Shown one piece after another: positions 18,474 to 26,628 of a stretch of DNA of 64,000 bases. A model generated the notes under the pieces. The model was given only the letters and a program-made list of their open reading frames with translations, was not told the DNA's origin and searched no databases. The first letter of the stretch is position 1. Each line of letters begins with the position of its first letter. Origin of the DNA: Muriicola sp041358175 (GTDB lineage: Bacteria; Bacteroidota; Bacteroidia; Flavobacteriales; Flavobacteriaceae); assembly GCF_041358175.1 (NCBI RefSeq), contig NZ_JBGKBE010000004.1, forward strand, positions 124,001 through 188,000. The letters are read 5' to 3'. The translations under genes were made by a program, and so were the position numbers.

Positions 18474-18982
18474 AACCGCATTAAGGATTTTACCTTATAA
18501 CCAACCAACTTTGAAGCTCCATGTAGTGCAGTTAATTCCAACAGGAAATTACACTGTATGACATCCCCACCTAGGGCTTCAATAAGCTTACAGGTAGCCT
18601 TTGCGGTTCCCCCGGTGGCAAGTACGTCATCGTGAACTATGACCCTGTCTCCCTCACTGATAGCATCTGCGTGTATTTCAAGAGTGTCTGTCCCGTATTC
18701 CAGATCATAGGTATGGCTTATTTTCGTGTGGGGCAATTTGCCAACTTTTCTAACCGGTACAAATCCTGCTCCCAATTCCAGAGCCAGAACGGGACCGTAG
18801 AAAAATCCTCTGCTTTCCATACCCACAACTTTATCGATTTTTTGGTTTCCAATAAACTGCAACAGTGCTTCGGATGCTGCTTTAAAAGCCTCGGGATCCT
18901 TAAGTAATGGAGTAATATCCTTAAATCCCACCCCTTGTTTTGGAAAATTATCGATATCTCGCACATACTTTTTAAAATCCAT
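18470..18982 (-). CDS. apt: Adenine phosphoribosyltransferase
   Basis: The enzyme converts adenine and PRPP to AMP and PPi in salvage. The 170-residue protein is full length; the PRPP-binding signature is VIVHDDVLATGGTAKA near residues 118-133, and GMESRGFFYGPVLA lies in the hood region. It stands alone. The 3' end overlaps the 50-residue gene on the opposite strand. Confidence 0.96.
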   Translation of the reverse strand: MDFKKYVRDIDNFPKQGVGFKDITPLLKDPEAFKAASEALLQFIGNQKIDKVVGMESRGFFYGPVLALELGAGFVPVRKVGKLPHTKISHTYDLEYGTDTLEIHADAISEGDRVIVHDDVLATGGTAKATCKLIEALGGDVIQCNFLLELTALHGASKLVGYKVKSLMRF

Positions 18983-19000
18983 ATTTGGTTTTCCTTTATT

Positions 19001-19031
19001 TTGTCCATAAATGTAAAAAGAAATATATTTG
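19001..19031 (+). promoter_or_regulatory. Bacteroidota promoter of tRNA-Arg
   Basis: A -33 TTG (19001-19003) is separated by 20 bp from a -7 element TATATTTG (19024-19031, consensus TAnnTTTG). It lies 62 bp before the tRNA. Spacing fits the phylum consensus. Confidence 0.6.
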
Positions 19032-19093
19032 CAACCCGAACTTGATCCCTGCTCCGGAATTCCGGGAATTCGTGTCTAGAGATCTAAAAAAAT

Positions 19094-19167
19094 GGCCTCG
19101 TGGCGCAACTGAATAGCGCATCTGATTACGGCTCAGAAGGTTACAGGTTTGAATCCTGTCGAGGTCA
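19094..19167 (+). tRNA. tRNA-Arg(ACG)
   Basis: The 74-nt cloverleaf is complete: acceptor GGCCTCG/CGAGGTC (one G-U), D-arm GCGC/GCGC, anticodon stem TCTGA/TCAGA with loop TTACGGC (anticodon ACG), T-arm ACAGG/CCTGT with loop TTTGAAT. CCA is not encoded. It marks the change from housekeeping genes on the left to accessory metal genes on the right, so it is a candidate island attachment site. No second copy of its 3' end was noticed in the window. Confidence 0.96.
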
Positions 19168-19193
19168 CTAGGAGGAAACTCCAAACGATTAAA

Positions 19194-19225
19194 AAACCTT
19201 GCAAAATCTATGATTTGCAAGGTTT
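19194..19225 (+). terminator. Hairpin terminator after tRNA-Arg
   Basis: A perfect 12-bp stem, AAACCTTGCAAA / TTTGCAAGGTTT, with an 8-base loop, lies 27 bp after the tRNA. A smaller GGAG-GAAA-CTCC tetraloop hairpin (19171-19182) precedes it. Confidence 0.75.
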
Positions 19226-19691
19226 CGTTGTTTTTGGACTGATAATGTTTATTCTTAACATTCAATCTGACTAAAGCATTCAGTGTTAAGAGTTGACAAC
19301 AAGTACAAAGAGCCTTGTCAAAAAAACAAGACTCTTTTACAGAACACTATATAAAACTGATAAAATTTGGGTCTAAGTAATTATTATTATTTAATAATAG
19401 GTCCTTACTTTTACATTGAATAATTAATGTTGTGAAAGTTTAATAATGTGTAGTATTACTTGCTAATTTGTAATATTCCTATTGTCCAATAAAGGATTTG
19501 CAAAACATACTTCAACGATTTATTATAATGACCGTTTTATGACACGATTATATTAGAAATAAATTTTAATTGTCCAAAGGGACTCAATGTGTAACAAAAA
19601 TTACTTAATGTAGACTTATTACCAAGTCCTTCAGACGCAATGAACCATTTTGCATTGAAGGAATCATTATCATCAAACAAGAACCGACCAA
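19226..19691. other. Intergenic region right of tRNA-Arg
   Basis: About 465 AT-rich bases without a convincing gene. One imperfect hairpin, AAAGAGCCTTGT / ACAAGACTCTTT (about 19307-19336), looks like an old terminator. No integrase gene, nor any remnant of one, was recognised, although this is where one would be expected for a tRNA-integrated island. Confidence 0.45.
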
Positions 19692-20366
19692 ATGAACGAT
19701 TATAAAAAAAAAGGAAGAATTGTAGGGTTACTTTTTTTGCTCATTTTTATTATCGGTGTCTCTATGTACCAATTTTTACAAGTTTCACTATATGGCGATG
19801 ATTTCCTGTCTTCAACGGCATTAAACTCAGATAATATTATCTTATCGACCTTGCTGGGAATATTAAGTGGATTTGCATCTATTCTCGTAGCGATCATTCT
19901 ACTACCCATTTTCAAAAGATACAGCTCTAATTTGGGATATTTATATGTTGCGCTTTGTATTATATATTCGGTAACTATTTTAATAGATAATATCAGTGTC
20001 CTCTCCATTTTGGAACTTGGCAAGGAATCTTTAAATAATCAAGGAGAAAATCTAGGCTCATTAGAGGTTATAGGAACTTTACTGTACGAAAGGCATATTT
20101 GGACACATTATTTAACCCTTCTGATTTCATGTTTCCCTGTATTTATTCTATACTATACCTTTTACATCTCCGGTTTAATTCCAAAGGCTATTTCTGTTTT
20201 TGGTATTATGGCCGTCATTCTGATGTTTATAGAAATATTACTTTCTATTTTTGGAAATAGTATTAGCATGAATATGCTACTTCCACTGGGACTCGTGCAA
20301 TTGGTTCTTCCAATTTGGCTGATATTCAAAGGATTGAATCCTAATTCAGACAAGACTTCAGAATAA
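19692..20366 (+). CDS. DUF4386 family membrane protein
   Basis: The 224-residue protein has about six hydrophobic helices. It starts with RIVGLLFLLIFIIG and ends with LPIWLIFKGLNPNS, both typical of DUF4386 proteins of Bacteroidota and Firmicutes. The family has no known function. It is the first gene after the tRNA, alone on its strand, and AT-richer than the housekeeping genes to the left, in keeping with an accessory origin. Confidence 0.7.
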   Translation: MNDYKKKGRIVGLLFLLIFIIGVSMYQFLQVSLYGDDFLSSTALNSDNIILSTLLGILSGFASILVAIILLPIFKRYSSNLGYLYVALCIIYSVTILIDNISVLSILELGKESLNNQGENLGSLEVIGTLLYERHIWTHYLTLLISCFPVFILYYTFYISGLIPKAISVFGIMAVILMFIEILLSIFGNSISMNMLLPLGLVQLVLPIWLIFKGLNPNSDKTSE

Positions 20367-20498
20367 TCCAATAAGATCAAATCCTGTAGAATTGAGAATT
20401 ACTAATACGGAACTATGCACATTCCGGTAGAAGAAAAATAGTGCAGTAATTTATGGTCATAAAAATCTTTTTAAAGTTACAGACACATTTGTTGTCAG

Positions 20499-21268
20499 TT
20501 ATTTATGATAATGTTGATTTCTGGGTACTAATTTTAGGAATGTACTCACAGGATGCTTTTTCTTCAGTAAGTCTGGACGCTTAAAAAAGTACTCTGGGGC
20601 CACAGCATAGAATTCCGCCTTATTTGTTCCGCCATATTTTCTTATATCGGATTTATTGGCGTTTATTGCCTCCATTTCCTTGTGGATTAATTTTAACCAT
20701 GGGATGGTATATTGGCGCTCCAACAACCTCTCGGGAATTCCATTAGTAAAATCGTCCAATTTGTCTATACGGTGCACAAATTCATGAATGCCCGTGTTGC
20801 TTTTGTCACTGGTATTCTTGAAACCGTGGTATAGTGCTTTTCTGGATAGTATCATCTGTTTCTCGAACCTTCCATTACCAACGATTCCCCCGATATTTCG
20901 ATCCTGCCCTTTACTATGAAATTCCAAAATTTCATTGAAATGGTCTGGACATAATAGTATTCCGGTCAGGTTGGTATAGTGCCACTCCTTAAATCCAAAA
21001 ACTGGAATGACGGCACTTGCTGCAATCCGTATTCTATCGAGATCCTGTAACTCCAACTGTACTCCGTCAATATAGACCTGACTTAAAAATTGCATCATCC
21101 TTTGTTGAAAAATGGACTGTTTATCTTTCGAAAGATGGCGATAGAAGCGTACATTATCCTTTATCAAGGGATGGAATGCCTTGGAAAAGGCTTGACTTTT
21201 TTCCCCTATTCTAGAAACGAAAAAAATAGGAACAGAATAATGAGCCCAAAAATTAAGGTATAGATCAT
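20499..21268 (-). pseudogene. MtfA-like zinc peptidase, N-terminus apparently frameshifted
   Basis: The main frame (20499-21167, TTG start) has the zinc motif HEFVHRID near residue 125 and the downstream AEFYAVAPEYFF, as in MtfA (peptidase M90). MtfA proteins usually begin with a membrane helix. Such a helix is present just upstream, from the ATG at 21268 (MIYTLIFGLIILFLFF), but in another frame that stops at 21211. Adding one T to the T7 run (21220-21226) joins both parts into one continuous protein. This may be a real mutation or a homopolymer error; if translated only from TTG, a soluble peptidase would remain. Confidence 0.6.
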
Positions 21269-21291
21269 CTGGAGTACAGTTGGTACACCCC

Positions 21292-21510
21292 TTAGACTTT
21301 ATTTAGGCTCTCTACCTTAAAACCAATCCTGCCTAAAGTATCCTTGACATCCTGCTCCGTGGCCCCGTTGCTTTCAATAGTGAGAATCTTGTTCGGATTT
21401 ACAGTGTCCACTTCCCAAGAATCTATTCCCTCATGTTCGTTCAAAAAAGGGGTTACTTTTGATACACACCCACCACAATTGATATTTGTTTTAAATTTTA
21501 AAGTTTTCAT
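21292..21510 (-). CDS. HMA-domain copper chaperone (CopZ-like)
   Basis: The 72-residue cytosolic protein is a single heavy-metal-associated domain. Its metal site is NCGGC near residues 11-15 (usual form MxCxxC). It should bind Cu(I) and pass it to the CopA ATPase encoded just upstream, with which it probably shares a transcript (20-bp gap). A related protein with SCGGC lies at 50621. Confidence 0.85.
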   Translation of the reverse strand: MKTLKFKTNINCGGCVSKVTPFLNEHEGIDSWEVDTVNPNKILTIESNGATEQDVKDTLGRIGFKVESLNKV

Positions 21511-21530
21511 AGTATTGAATTTATTTATTA

Positions 21531-23789
21531 TTAAAGTTTTACTCGTTTAAGTCTTAAGCTGTTTGCAACTACGGATACACTACTGAATGCCATAGCTGCA
21601 CCTGCAATCATCGGGTCCAATAAAAACCCGTTTACGGGATAAAGAACTCCCGCTGCAATTGGAATACCGATGATGTTGTAAATGAATGCCCAGAACAAAT
21701 TCTGACGTATGCCCAACACGGTTCTTTTTGACAGTTCCAATGCTTTTGGGATGGATTGTAAATCTGACGTTATCAGGGTCATTTTTGCTACATCCATTGC
21801 AATATCCGAACCTCTACCCATTGCAATACTCACATTGGCTTGCGCCAAAGCGTGTGAATCGTTGATACCATCGCCCACCATTGCTACTATCTTCCCATCC
21901 GCCTGTAATTTTTCGACAAAAGCCGCTTTGTCCGAAGGCAATACTTCGCCTTTATAATTAGATATTCCCACCTGATGTGCCACGGCAGAAGCCGTTTTAT
22001 TATTATCTCCCGTTAACATATAGACCTCGATGCCTCTTTCTTGAAGCGTAGCTATGGCTTTTTTTGAAGTTTCTTTAATCTTGTCTGCAATGGCCAGTAT
22101 CGCAAGCACTTGATGTTCGTTAGCAAAGAATATGACCGTTTTTGCCTTTTCTTCGAGACTTTCTGCTGTTTGCATTAAAGAAGCGTCGATTTGAATATCT
22201 TTTTCGACCATTAGTTTATGGTTGCCTACATAATATTTTGAACCTTTCTCTGATTGCGCCTTTACACCTTTTCCTGTAATGCTTTCGAAGGAAGTAATTT
22301 CTGCTTGTTCACTATTTTCTTCTTTCAAATGATTGACGACCGCTTCTGCCAAAGGATGTTCTGATTGTGCTTCGATAGCCAAAAGAATTTCCTTGTATTC
22401 CTTTTGATTTTGAAGTTTCTCCTTCCAGAGTATATCGGTTACCAGTGGTTTTCCTTCTGTAATCGTACCTGTTTTATCAAGGATTACTGCATTCACTTTA
22501 TGGCCGAGTTCTAAACTTTCGGCATCCTTTATCAGAATATTATTTTCGGCTCCCTTGCCGATACCCACCATTATGGCGGTAGGTGTTGCCAAGCCCAAGG
22601 CGCACGGACAAGCGATAACCAACACAGCTACAGAGGTCAATAAGGCTTGTGAAAAGGCATTATCGCCTCCTACTGACATCCAGACGATGAAGGTTACAAT
22701 GGAAATACCCAATACCACAGGAACGAAAATACTGGCAATCTTATCGACCAGTTTTTGAACGGGTGCCTTACTCCCTTGCGCTTGCTGAACCATTTTAATG
22801 ATTTGGGAAAGCAGGGTTTCCCCACCTACTTTTTCAGCGGTAAACTGAAAGCTTCCTTTTTGATTAACGGTACCGGCGAACACCTTTTCCCCTTGGGATT
22901 TCTGAACTGGAACAGGTTCTCCAGTAATCATACTTTCATCTACATACGAACTTCCCTTGGAAACTTCGCCATCCACCGGAATTTTTTCTCCGGGACGTAC
23001 CAAAATGGTCTGACCAACTTGTACAGATGAAATAGGGATTTCCTTCTCTTCCCCGTTCTCAATAATTTTAAGGGTTTTAGGCTGAAGCCCCATCAGTTTT
23101 TTGATGGCTGAAGAGGTATTTGATTTTGCTTTTTCTTCTAATAGTTTCCCCAAGGAAATAAAGGTGATAATCACGGTAGCCGCTTCGTAATATATGTGAG
23201 GCTCGATGCCACGACTTAACCAAAATTCAGAAAAAAAGGTATTGAAAACACTAAAGAGGAAGGCGATTCCGGTACTCAAAGCGACCAAAGTATCCATATT
23301 TGCTTTTCCGTGTTTGGCCTGCTTGAAGGCATTGATGAAAAAGCTGCGCCCAAACCAAAAGAGTATAGGAAAAGCCAATACCAAAGAAATCCATTTGCCA
23401 GGTTCCCATTGCATATAGAACATTCCCAACACAAAAATGGGCAACGTAAGGATAGCCGACCAGATAGTACGGTTCTTAATATCTTGGTAATGTTTCTGTT
23501 GAAGTTCTTGTTGTACTTCCGAAGGGTCTTCGGCATCAATTATAATATCGTAACCGACCTCACGAAGTGCGTTTTGAAGTTGATTAGGGCTCAACCCCTC
23601 GTCAAACTCTATCAGAACAGAACTATTTGCAAAATTGACACTTGCATCAAATACGCCTTCTTTATGCTTTAATACAGATTCAACGCTCGCTGCACAAGAG
23701 GCACAGGTCATTCCCGTAACAGGAAATGATTCCTGTACTCCTTTTTTAGTATTCTTTTCTTTGGTTTCAAATATGTTGATTGTCTCCAT
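21531..23789 (-). CDS. copA: Cu+ exporting P1B-type ATPase
   Basis: This 752-residue inner-membrane pump expels Cu(I) (or Ag(I)) using ATP. In order there are one HMA domain (GMTCASCAAS, about residues 25-34), eight predicted helices with the ion-site motif CPC (ACPCALGLATPTA, about 393), the phosphorylation motif DKTGT (about 439) and the hinge GDGIND (about 640). The MAGAAMAFSSVSVV motif near the C-terminus is typical of the P1B-1 copper subgroup. A palindrome upstream at 23802-23818 is a likely operator. Confidence 0.95.
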   Translation of the reverse strand: METINIFETKEKNTKKGVQESFPVTGMTCASCAASVESVLKHKEGVFDASVNFANSSVLIEFDEGLSPNQLQNALREVGYDIIIDAEDPSEVQQELQQKHYQDIKNRTIWSAILTLPIFVLGMFYMQWEPGKWISLVLAFPILFWFGRSFFINAFKQAKHGKANMDTLVALSTGIAFLFSVFNTFFSEFWLSRGIEPHIYYEAATVIITFISLGKLLEEKAKSNTSSAIKKLMGLQPKTLKIIENGEEKEIPISSVQVGQTILVRPGEKIPVDGEVSKGSSYVDESMITGEPVPVQKSQGEKVFAGTVNQKGSFQFTAEKVGGETLLSQIIKMVQQAQGSKAPVQKLVDKIASIFVPVVLGISIVTFIVWMSVGGDNAFSQALLTSVAVLVIACPCALGLATPTAIMVGIGKGAENNILIKDAESLELGHKVNAVILDKTGTITEGKPLVTDILWKEKLQNQKEYKEILLAIEAQSEHPLAEAVVNHLKEENSEQAEITSFESITGKGVKAQSEKGSKYYVGNHKLMVEKDIQIDASLMQTAESLEEKAKTVIFFANEHQVLAILAIADKIKETSKKAIATLQERGIEVYMLTGDNNKTASAVAHQVGISNYKGEVLPSDKAAFVEKLQADGKIVAMVGDGINDSHALAQANVSIAMGRGSDIAMDVAKMTLITSDLQSIPKALELSKRTVLGIRQNLFWAFIYNIIGIPIAAGVLYPVNGFLLDPMIAGAAMAFSSVSVVANSLRLKRVKL

Positions 23790-23801
23790 AAACCCATTCT
23801 T

Positions 23802-23870
23802 ATTTGTAGACTACAAATTTCAGGATTTAAAGAAATTAATGTATTACGTAATATGCTGAATGATTTGTAG
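23802..23870. promoter_or_regulatory. Palindromic operator candidates upstream of copA
   Basis: ATTTGTAG-A-CTACAAAT (23802-23818) is a perfect 8-1-8 inverted repeat, ending 13 bp before the copA start. A further half site ATTTGTAG lies at 23863-23870, and a 12-bp palindrome TATTACGTAATA at 23842-23853. The TGTAG/CTACA core resembles sites of BlaI/CopY-type repressors; no such repressor is encoded nearby, but one is at 15617. Confidence 0.5.
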
Positions 23871-23953
23871 AATTTACTCTTCAAGAATTATTATTAACCT
23901 ATTGGAATAAGTCGTTAACGATTTATGTTTTTATCATCGCAATGGGAAGGTGT

Positions 23954-24474
23954 CTATCTGTCTTTACTATTTGTAATCAAATACCCATTGGATTGAATGA
24001 CCTTTTTTATCTCATCGACTTTGTTTACAGAATGGTTGATATTTTCTGTACAACCCGAGCATACCATTCCTTCAATATTCAACTTTATAGATTGAATATC
24101 GGTATTGTTTGTTGCAACATTTCCTACTTTCTCCGTTGAATGAAATATTTGTGGATAATAAGAAACCAATGTCATTACAACAACAAACACTGTAACCAAC
24201 CACAAATAGAATTTCGACTTAAAAAATGATGGCTTAGCAGTATCACAGTTGCCACAATCGTCCACTCTCTTTTTTTATAAACCTGATAAAAAGCCAATCC
24301 CAATGACAAAAATGCTTTGGCCAATAGATAAGGTTTCAATGCAATAAGCCAAGAAAAATAGACAGAACTCCCACTAATACCAACTACACTTGTAAGTAGT
24401 AAAGGGCCCCAGCAGCATAGTTTGAGGGAAACTGCTGAAAATACAGCAGTCCCCATAGATGTTTTTTTGTTCAA
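23954..24474 (-). pseudogene. merTP: MerTP-like mercury transporter, frameshifted and internally shortened
   Basis: The first part (24474 down to about 24270) encodes helices and SLKLCCWGPLLLTSVVGISG, the MerT Cys-Cys region. The second (24265-23954) encodes DDCGNCDTAK, one more helix and an HMA segment with GMVCSGC. They are one protein in the Bacteroidota MerTP family, broken at a T7 run (24270-24276, minus-strand A7) where one extra base restores the frame. The HMA domain is also short: NHSVNKVDEIKKVIQSNGY lacks about 25 residues expected between the two halves. The second change is a deletion, so this is probably a true pseudogene. Confidence 0.7.
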
Positions 24475-24491
24475 TTTAGTAATTGTAATCC

Positions 24492-24737
24492 CTAACAGCT
24501 TCCTATGCCTGCATTTACCAAATCATCTGTTGTGATTTTGATGTTGGTGCAGCAATTCAATAGTTTTCCGTTAACAGCAATGGCAGGAACTCTTGTAACC
24601 CCAAATTCCTTCATTTTTGAAACACAGAATTTACTTTCGCATTGCTCGGACAGATTATGAAATGACATTTCGCAGTCCTTTCCTGCTGTCTCCTTTACTA
24701 ATTGCACCACAGGCTCGCAAAACAGGGAAGCCTTCAA
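24492..24737 (-). pseudogene. Thioredoxin-like protein of mer loci, damaged N-terminus
   Basis: The 81-residue frame (TTG start) matches from VVQLVKETAGKDCE onward the small thioredoxin-fold proteins found beside MerTP in Bacteroidota, including QCESKFCVSKMKEFGVTRVPAIAVNG and the late LNCC. The normal N-terminal strand with CxxC is absent from the frame. One reading of the DNA upstream, after removal of one T, gives VEGFPVCEPVVQL, in which only the second Cys remains. It is probably inactive. Confidence 0.5.
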
Positions 24738-24762
24738 CTATGTTCCTTTTGTTTTGATTCGT

Positions 24763-24776
24763 GTTTTTGCAAAAAC
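24763..24776. promoter_or_regulatory. 14-bp palindrome
   Basis: GTTTTTGCAAAAAC is a perfect palindrome between the methyltransferase and the thioredoxin-like remnant. It may be an operator or a weak hairpin. Confidence 0.3.
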
Positions 24777-24805
24777 TAAAACTACCGAAATGCACATCTG
24801 TTGTT

Positions 24806-25453
24806 TTAGCTTGTTGGAGAAGGTAATGCTGGCTTTTCAGTCAATTGTCTTTTAAAACTACAAAACAGAAAATTCTGTATGGTGTTAAACGGTGTTATGT
24901 GGTCCTCTGTTACACAGCGAATTTTGTCAAATCCATTTTTTAATTCCGATGTTAATTCCTCTTCATTGTATTGTTTTATTTCAAGTCCGCTACATTTTTT
25001 TGGTCCGTTTTGTGAAAAGGTTCCTATTATTAAATAACCTCTTACAAATTTTGTCGCTATGTTAGTATATTTTATAATCTGGACATCTGTTGTAAGAAAA
25101 TGAAAAGTTGCCCTGTCGTGCCAAACATCGAAAGATGTATCAGGTTCAAATTCGGTAATGTCGCTTACAATCCAATTTACTTTACTCGCCTTTTCCCTCA
25201 GTCTTTTTTTAGCTTTCGTAATTGCTTTTTCAGAAATATCAAGCACGGTAATGTTCTTATATCCTTCTTCAAGTAAATAGTCAACAAGTTTACTGTCGCC
25301 ACCACCAATGTCTATAATTCTTGCCTTTTTATTTAGTTTGAACGAACACATAAACTCCAGTGAAGTTTTTGGTATTTCTTGCGTCCAACTTACCTGGTCT
25401 GGATTTTTAGTTTCGTAAACTGTTTCCCAATGTTTCTTTCTGTCTAATGTCAT
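24806..25453 (-). CDS. Class I SAM-dependent methyltransferase
   Basis: The 215-residue soluble protein starts HWETVYETKNPDQVSWTQ. It has SAM motif I as IIDIGGGDSKL (residues 46-56), motif II as ITVLDISEKAI, and DVWHDRATFHFL. This pattern is that of methyltransferases often found with heavy-metal or thiol/selenium detoxification genes, but the substrate is unknown. It follows the AraC-type regulator by 83 bp on the same strand. Confidence 0.82.
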   Translation of the reverse strand: MTLDRKKHWETVYETKNPDQVSWTQEIPKTSLEFMCSFKLNKKARIIDIGGGDSKLVDYLLEEGYKNITVLDISEKAITKAKKRLREKASKVNWIVSDITEFEPDTSFDVWHDRATFHFLTTDVQIIKYTNIATKFVRGYLIIGTFSQNGPKKCSGLEIKQYNEEELTSELKNGFDKIRCVTEDHITPFNTIQNFLFCSFKRQLTEKPALPSPTS

Positions 25454-25536
25454 TTTGATATCTCAATTCAGTTTATTGGCAACTCGTTATATAGTCTAAT
25501 GATTTAAAATATTCCACAAAAATTAGTAAAAACACC

Positions 25537-26103
25537 TTACACCTCATCCAAGAATTTTCGGTTTTTGTCCACAGATTTCTTAAACTGCGTAGGTGTCATT
25601 CCAGTTACTTTTTTGAACTGATTGCTTAAGTATGCAACGCTACTATAATGTAGTTGAAAAGCTATCTCGCTCAAGGTCAATTCATCATACACAATAAGTT
25701 CTTTTACACGTTCAATTTTTTGGTTGATGACGTATTGCTCGAACGTGATACTTTCTACCGACGAGAATAGGGAACTTAAATATTTGTAATCTAAGTTCAG
25801 CTCATTACTTATAATATCGGCCCATTTTAATTCGGTCTCTTCATTGGAATAATGTATTTTCTCAATTACCAAATTCTTCATTTGCTCGATAAGCTGGCTT
25901 TTACGGTCGTCAATCAAACTAAATCCTGCATTTTGTAGCTTTTTTGACAAAGATTTTTTTTCGAATTCATTGAGTGTCGAAACCAATTCTACCTCTCCTA
26001 ACTTGACAGCTTTGTAATCAATGTTCAATACCACCAAAATTTCGGAAACTGCGGATATACATCTCGGACAGACCATATTTTTTATGTACAATACTTCTTT
26101 CAA
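25537..26103 (-). CDS. AraC-family regulator with N-terminal metal-binding CxxC
   Basis: The 188-residue protein has an HMA-like N-terminus (KNMVCPRCISAV, residues 9-20) followed by a spacer and a C-terminal AraC HTH pair (LTLSEIAFQLHYSSVAYLSNQFKKVTG). This makes a one-component sensor that could bind a soft metal ion with the CxxC and control efflux genes. Start is TTG at 26103; an in-frame stop lies just upstream. The gene begins 9 bp after a 66-residue membrane protein, probably one transcript. A paralogue lies at 47163. Confidence 0.85.
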   Translation of the reverse strand: MKEVLYIKNMVCPRCISAVSEILVVLNIDYKAVKLGEVELVSTLNEFEKKSLSKKLQNAGFSLIDDRKSQLIEQMKNLVIEKIHYSNEETELKWADIISNELNLDYKYLSSLFSSVESITFEQYVINQKIERVKELIVYDELTLSEIAFQLHYSSVAYLSNQFKKVTGMTPTQFKKSVDKNRKFLDEV

Positions 26104-26112
26104 TATACCGGA

Positions 26113-26313
26113 TTAAGATCCATACTTCGCTCTGAACTCCCACCATGCTTTTAAAAAAATCGCCACTATCACTATTATAAAAATCAACACTAAGGCTATA
26201 ATACCGTAGATTCGCACCCTTTTGTCTTTTTTTTCCTCCTCTCGGTTTGATTTAATTTTCTTTGATTTCTTCTCTTCCTCTCTTCTTCTCCTTCTTAGTT
26301 CGCTCATCGTCAT
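26113..26313 (-). CDS. Small membrane protein with highly charged N-terminus (66 aa)
   Basis: About 35 residues of Arg/Lys/Glu-rich sequence (SELRRRRREEEKKSKK) precede one strong transmembrane helix (IYGIIALVLIFIIVIVAIFL) and a short tail. No family is recognised. The gene ends 9 bp before the metal-binding AraC regulator, so it is probably co-expressed. A role as a membrane-tethered adaptor is only a guess. Confidence 0.6.
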   Translation of the reverse strand: MTMSELRRRRREEEKKSKKIKSNREEEKKDKRVRIYGIIALVLIFIIVIVAIFLKAWWEFRAKYGS

Positions 26314-26628
26314 AATTTTAAGTAGTTGTATCTTGCCAAAAATTCTTTTGTTAGATTTGAATTGTACAATTTCTATTCAGTACACCACAGCAATTCAAGA
26401 CTATTAATTCTGTGATAAGGCAAGCAGAACGAGTGTAATCACGATTTGTATCCTACACAGAATTATTTTTGAAATAAAAATATATAAACCTTCTTTTCGC
26501 TAAGAAAAATTTTCAGAAGGCCGCATTCTCGACTCTATTCCCTTATCCTAATTCTTATTTTTCACCATAGATGTTCTTTTATATCTTTGTTTTTCACTCC
26601 ATTTGGCTAACTTTCACCAAGCTGTCAA
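26314..26628. other. Intergenic region with AATTGTACAATT palindrome
   Basis: About 315 bases without a gene. AATTGTACAATT at 26360-26371 is a perfect 12-bp palindrome, 47 bp upstream of the small membrane protein/AraC operon. A weak hairpin CCTTCT/AGAAGG lies at about 26491-26522. Confidence 0.5.
26360..26371. promoter_or_regulatory. Candidate operator AATTGTACAATT
   Basis: A perfect palindrome upstream of the small protein-AraC operon. Its core ATTGTACAAT recurs at 36816-36825, upstream of the multicopper oxidase gene, suggesting a shared regulator. Confidence 0.45.

Noticed and set aside
19168..19691. Integrase or attachment-site repeat beside the tRNA
   Set aside because: Looked for a recombinase reading frame and a repeat of the tRNA 3' end; neither was seen in the window.
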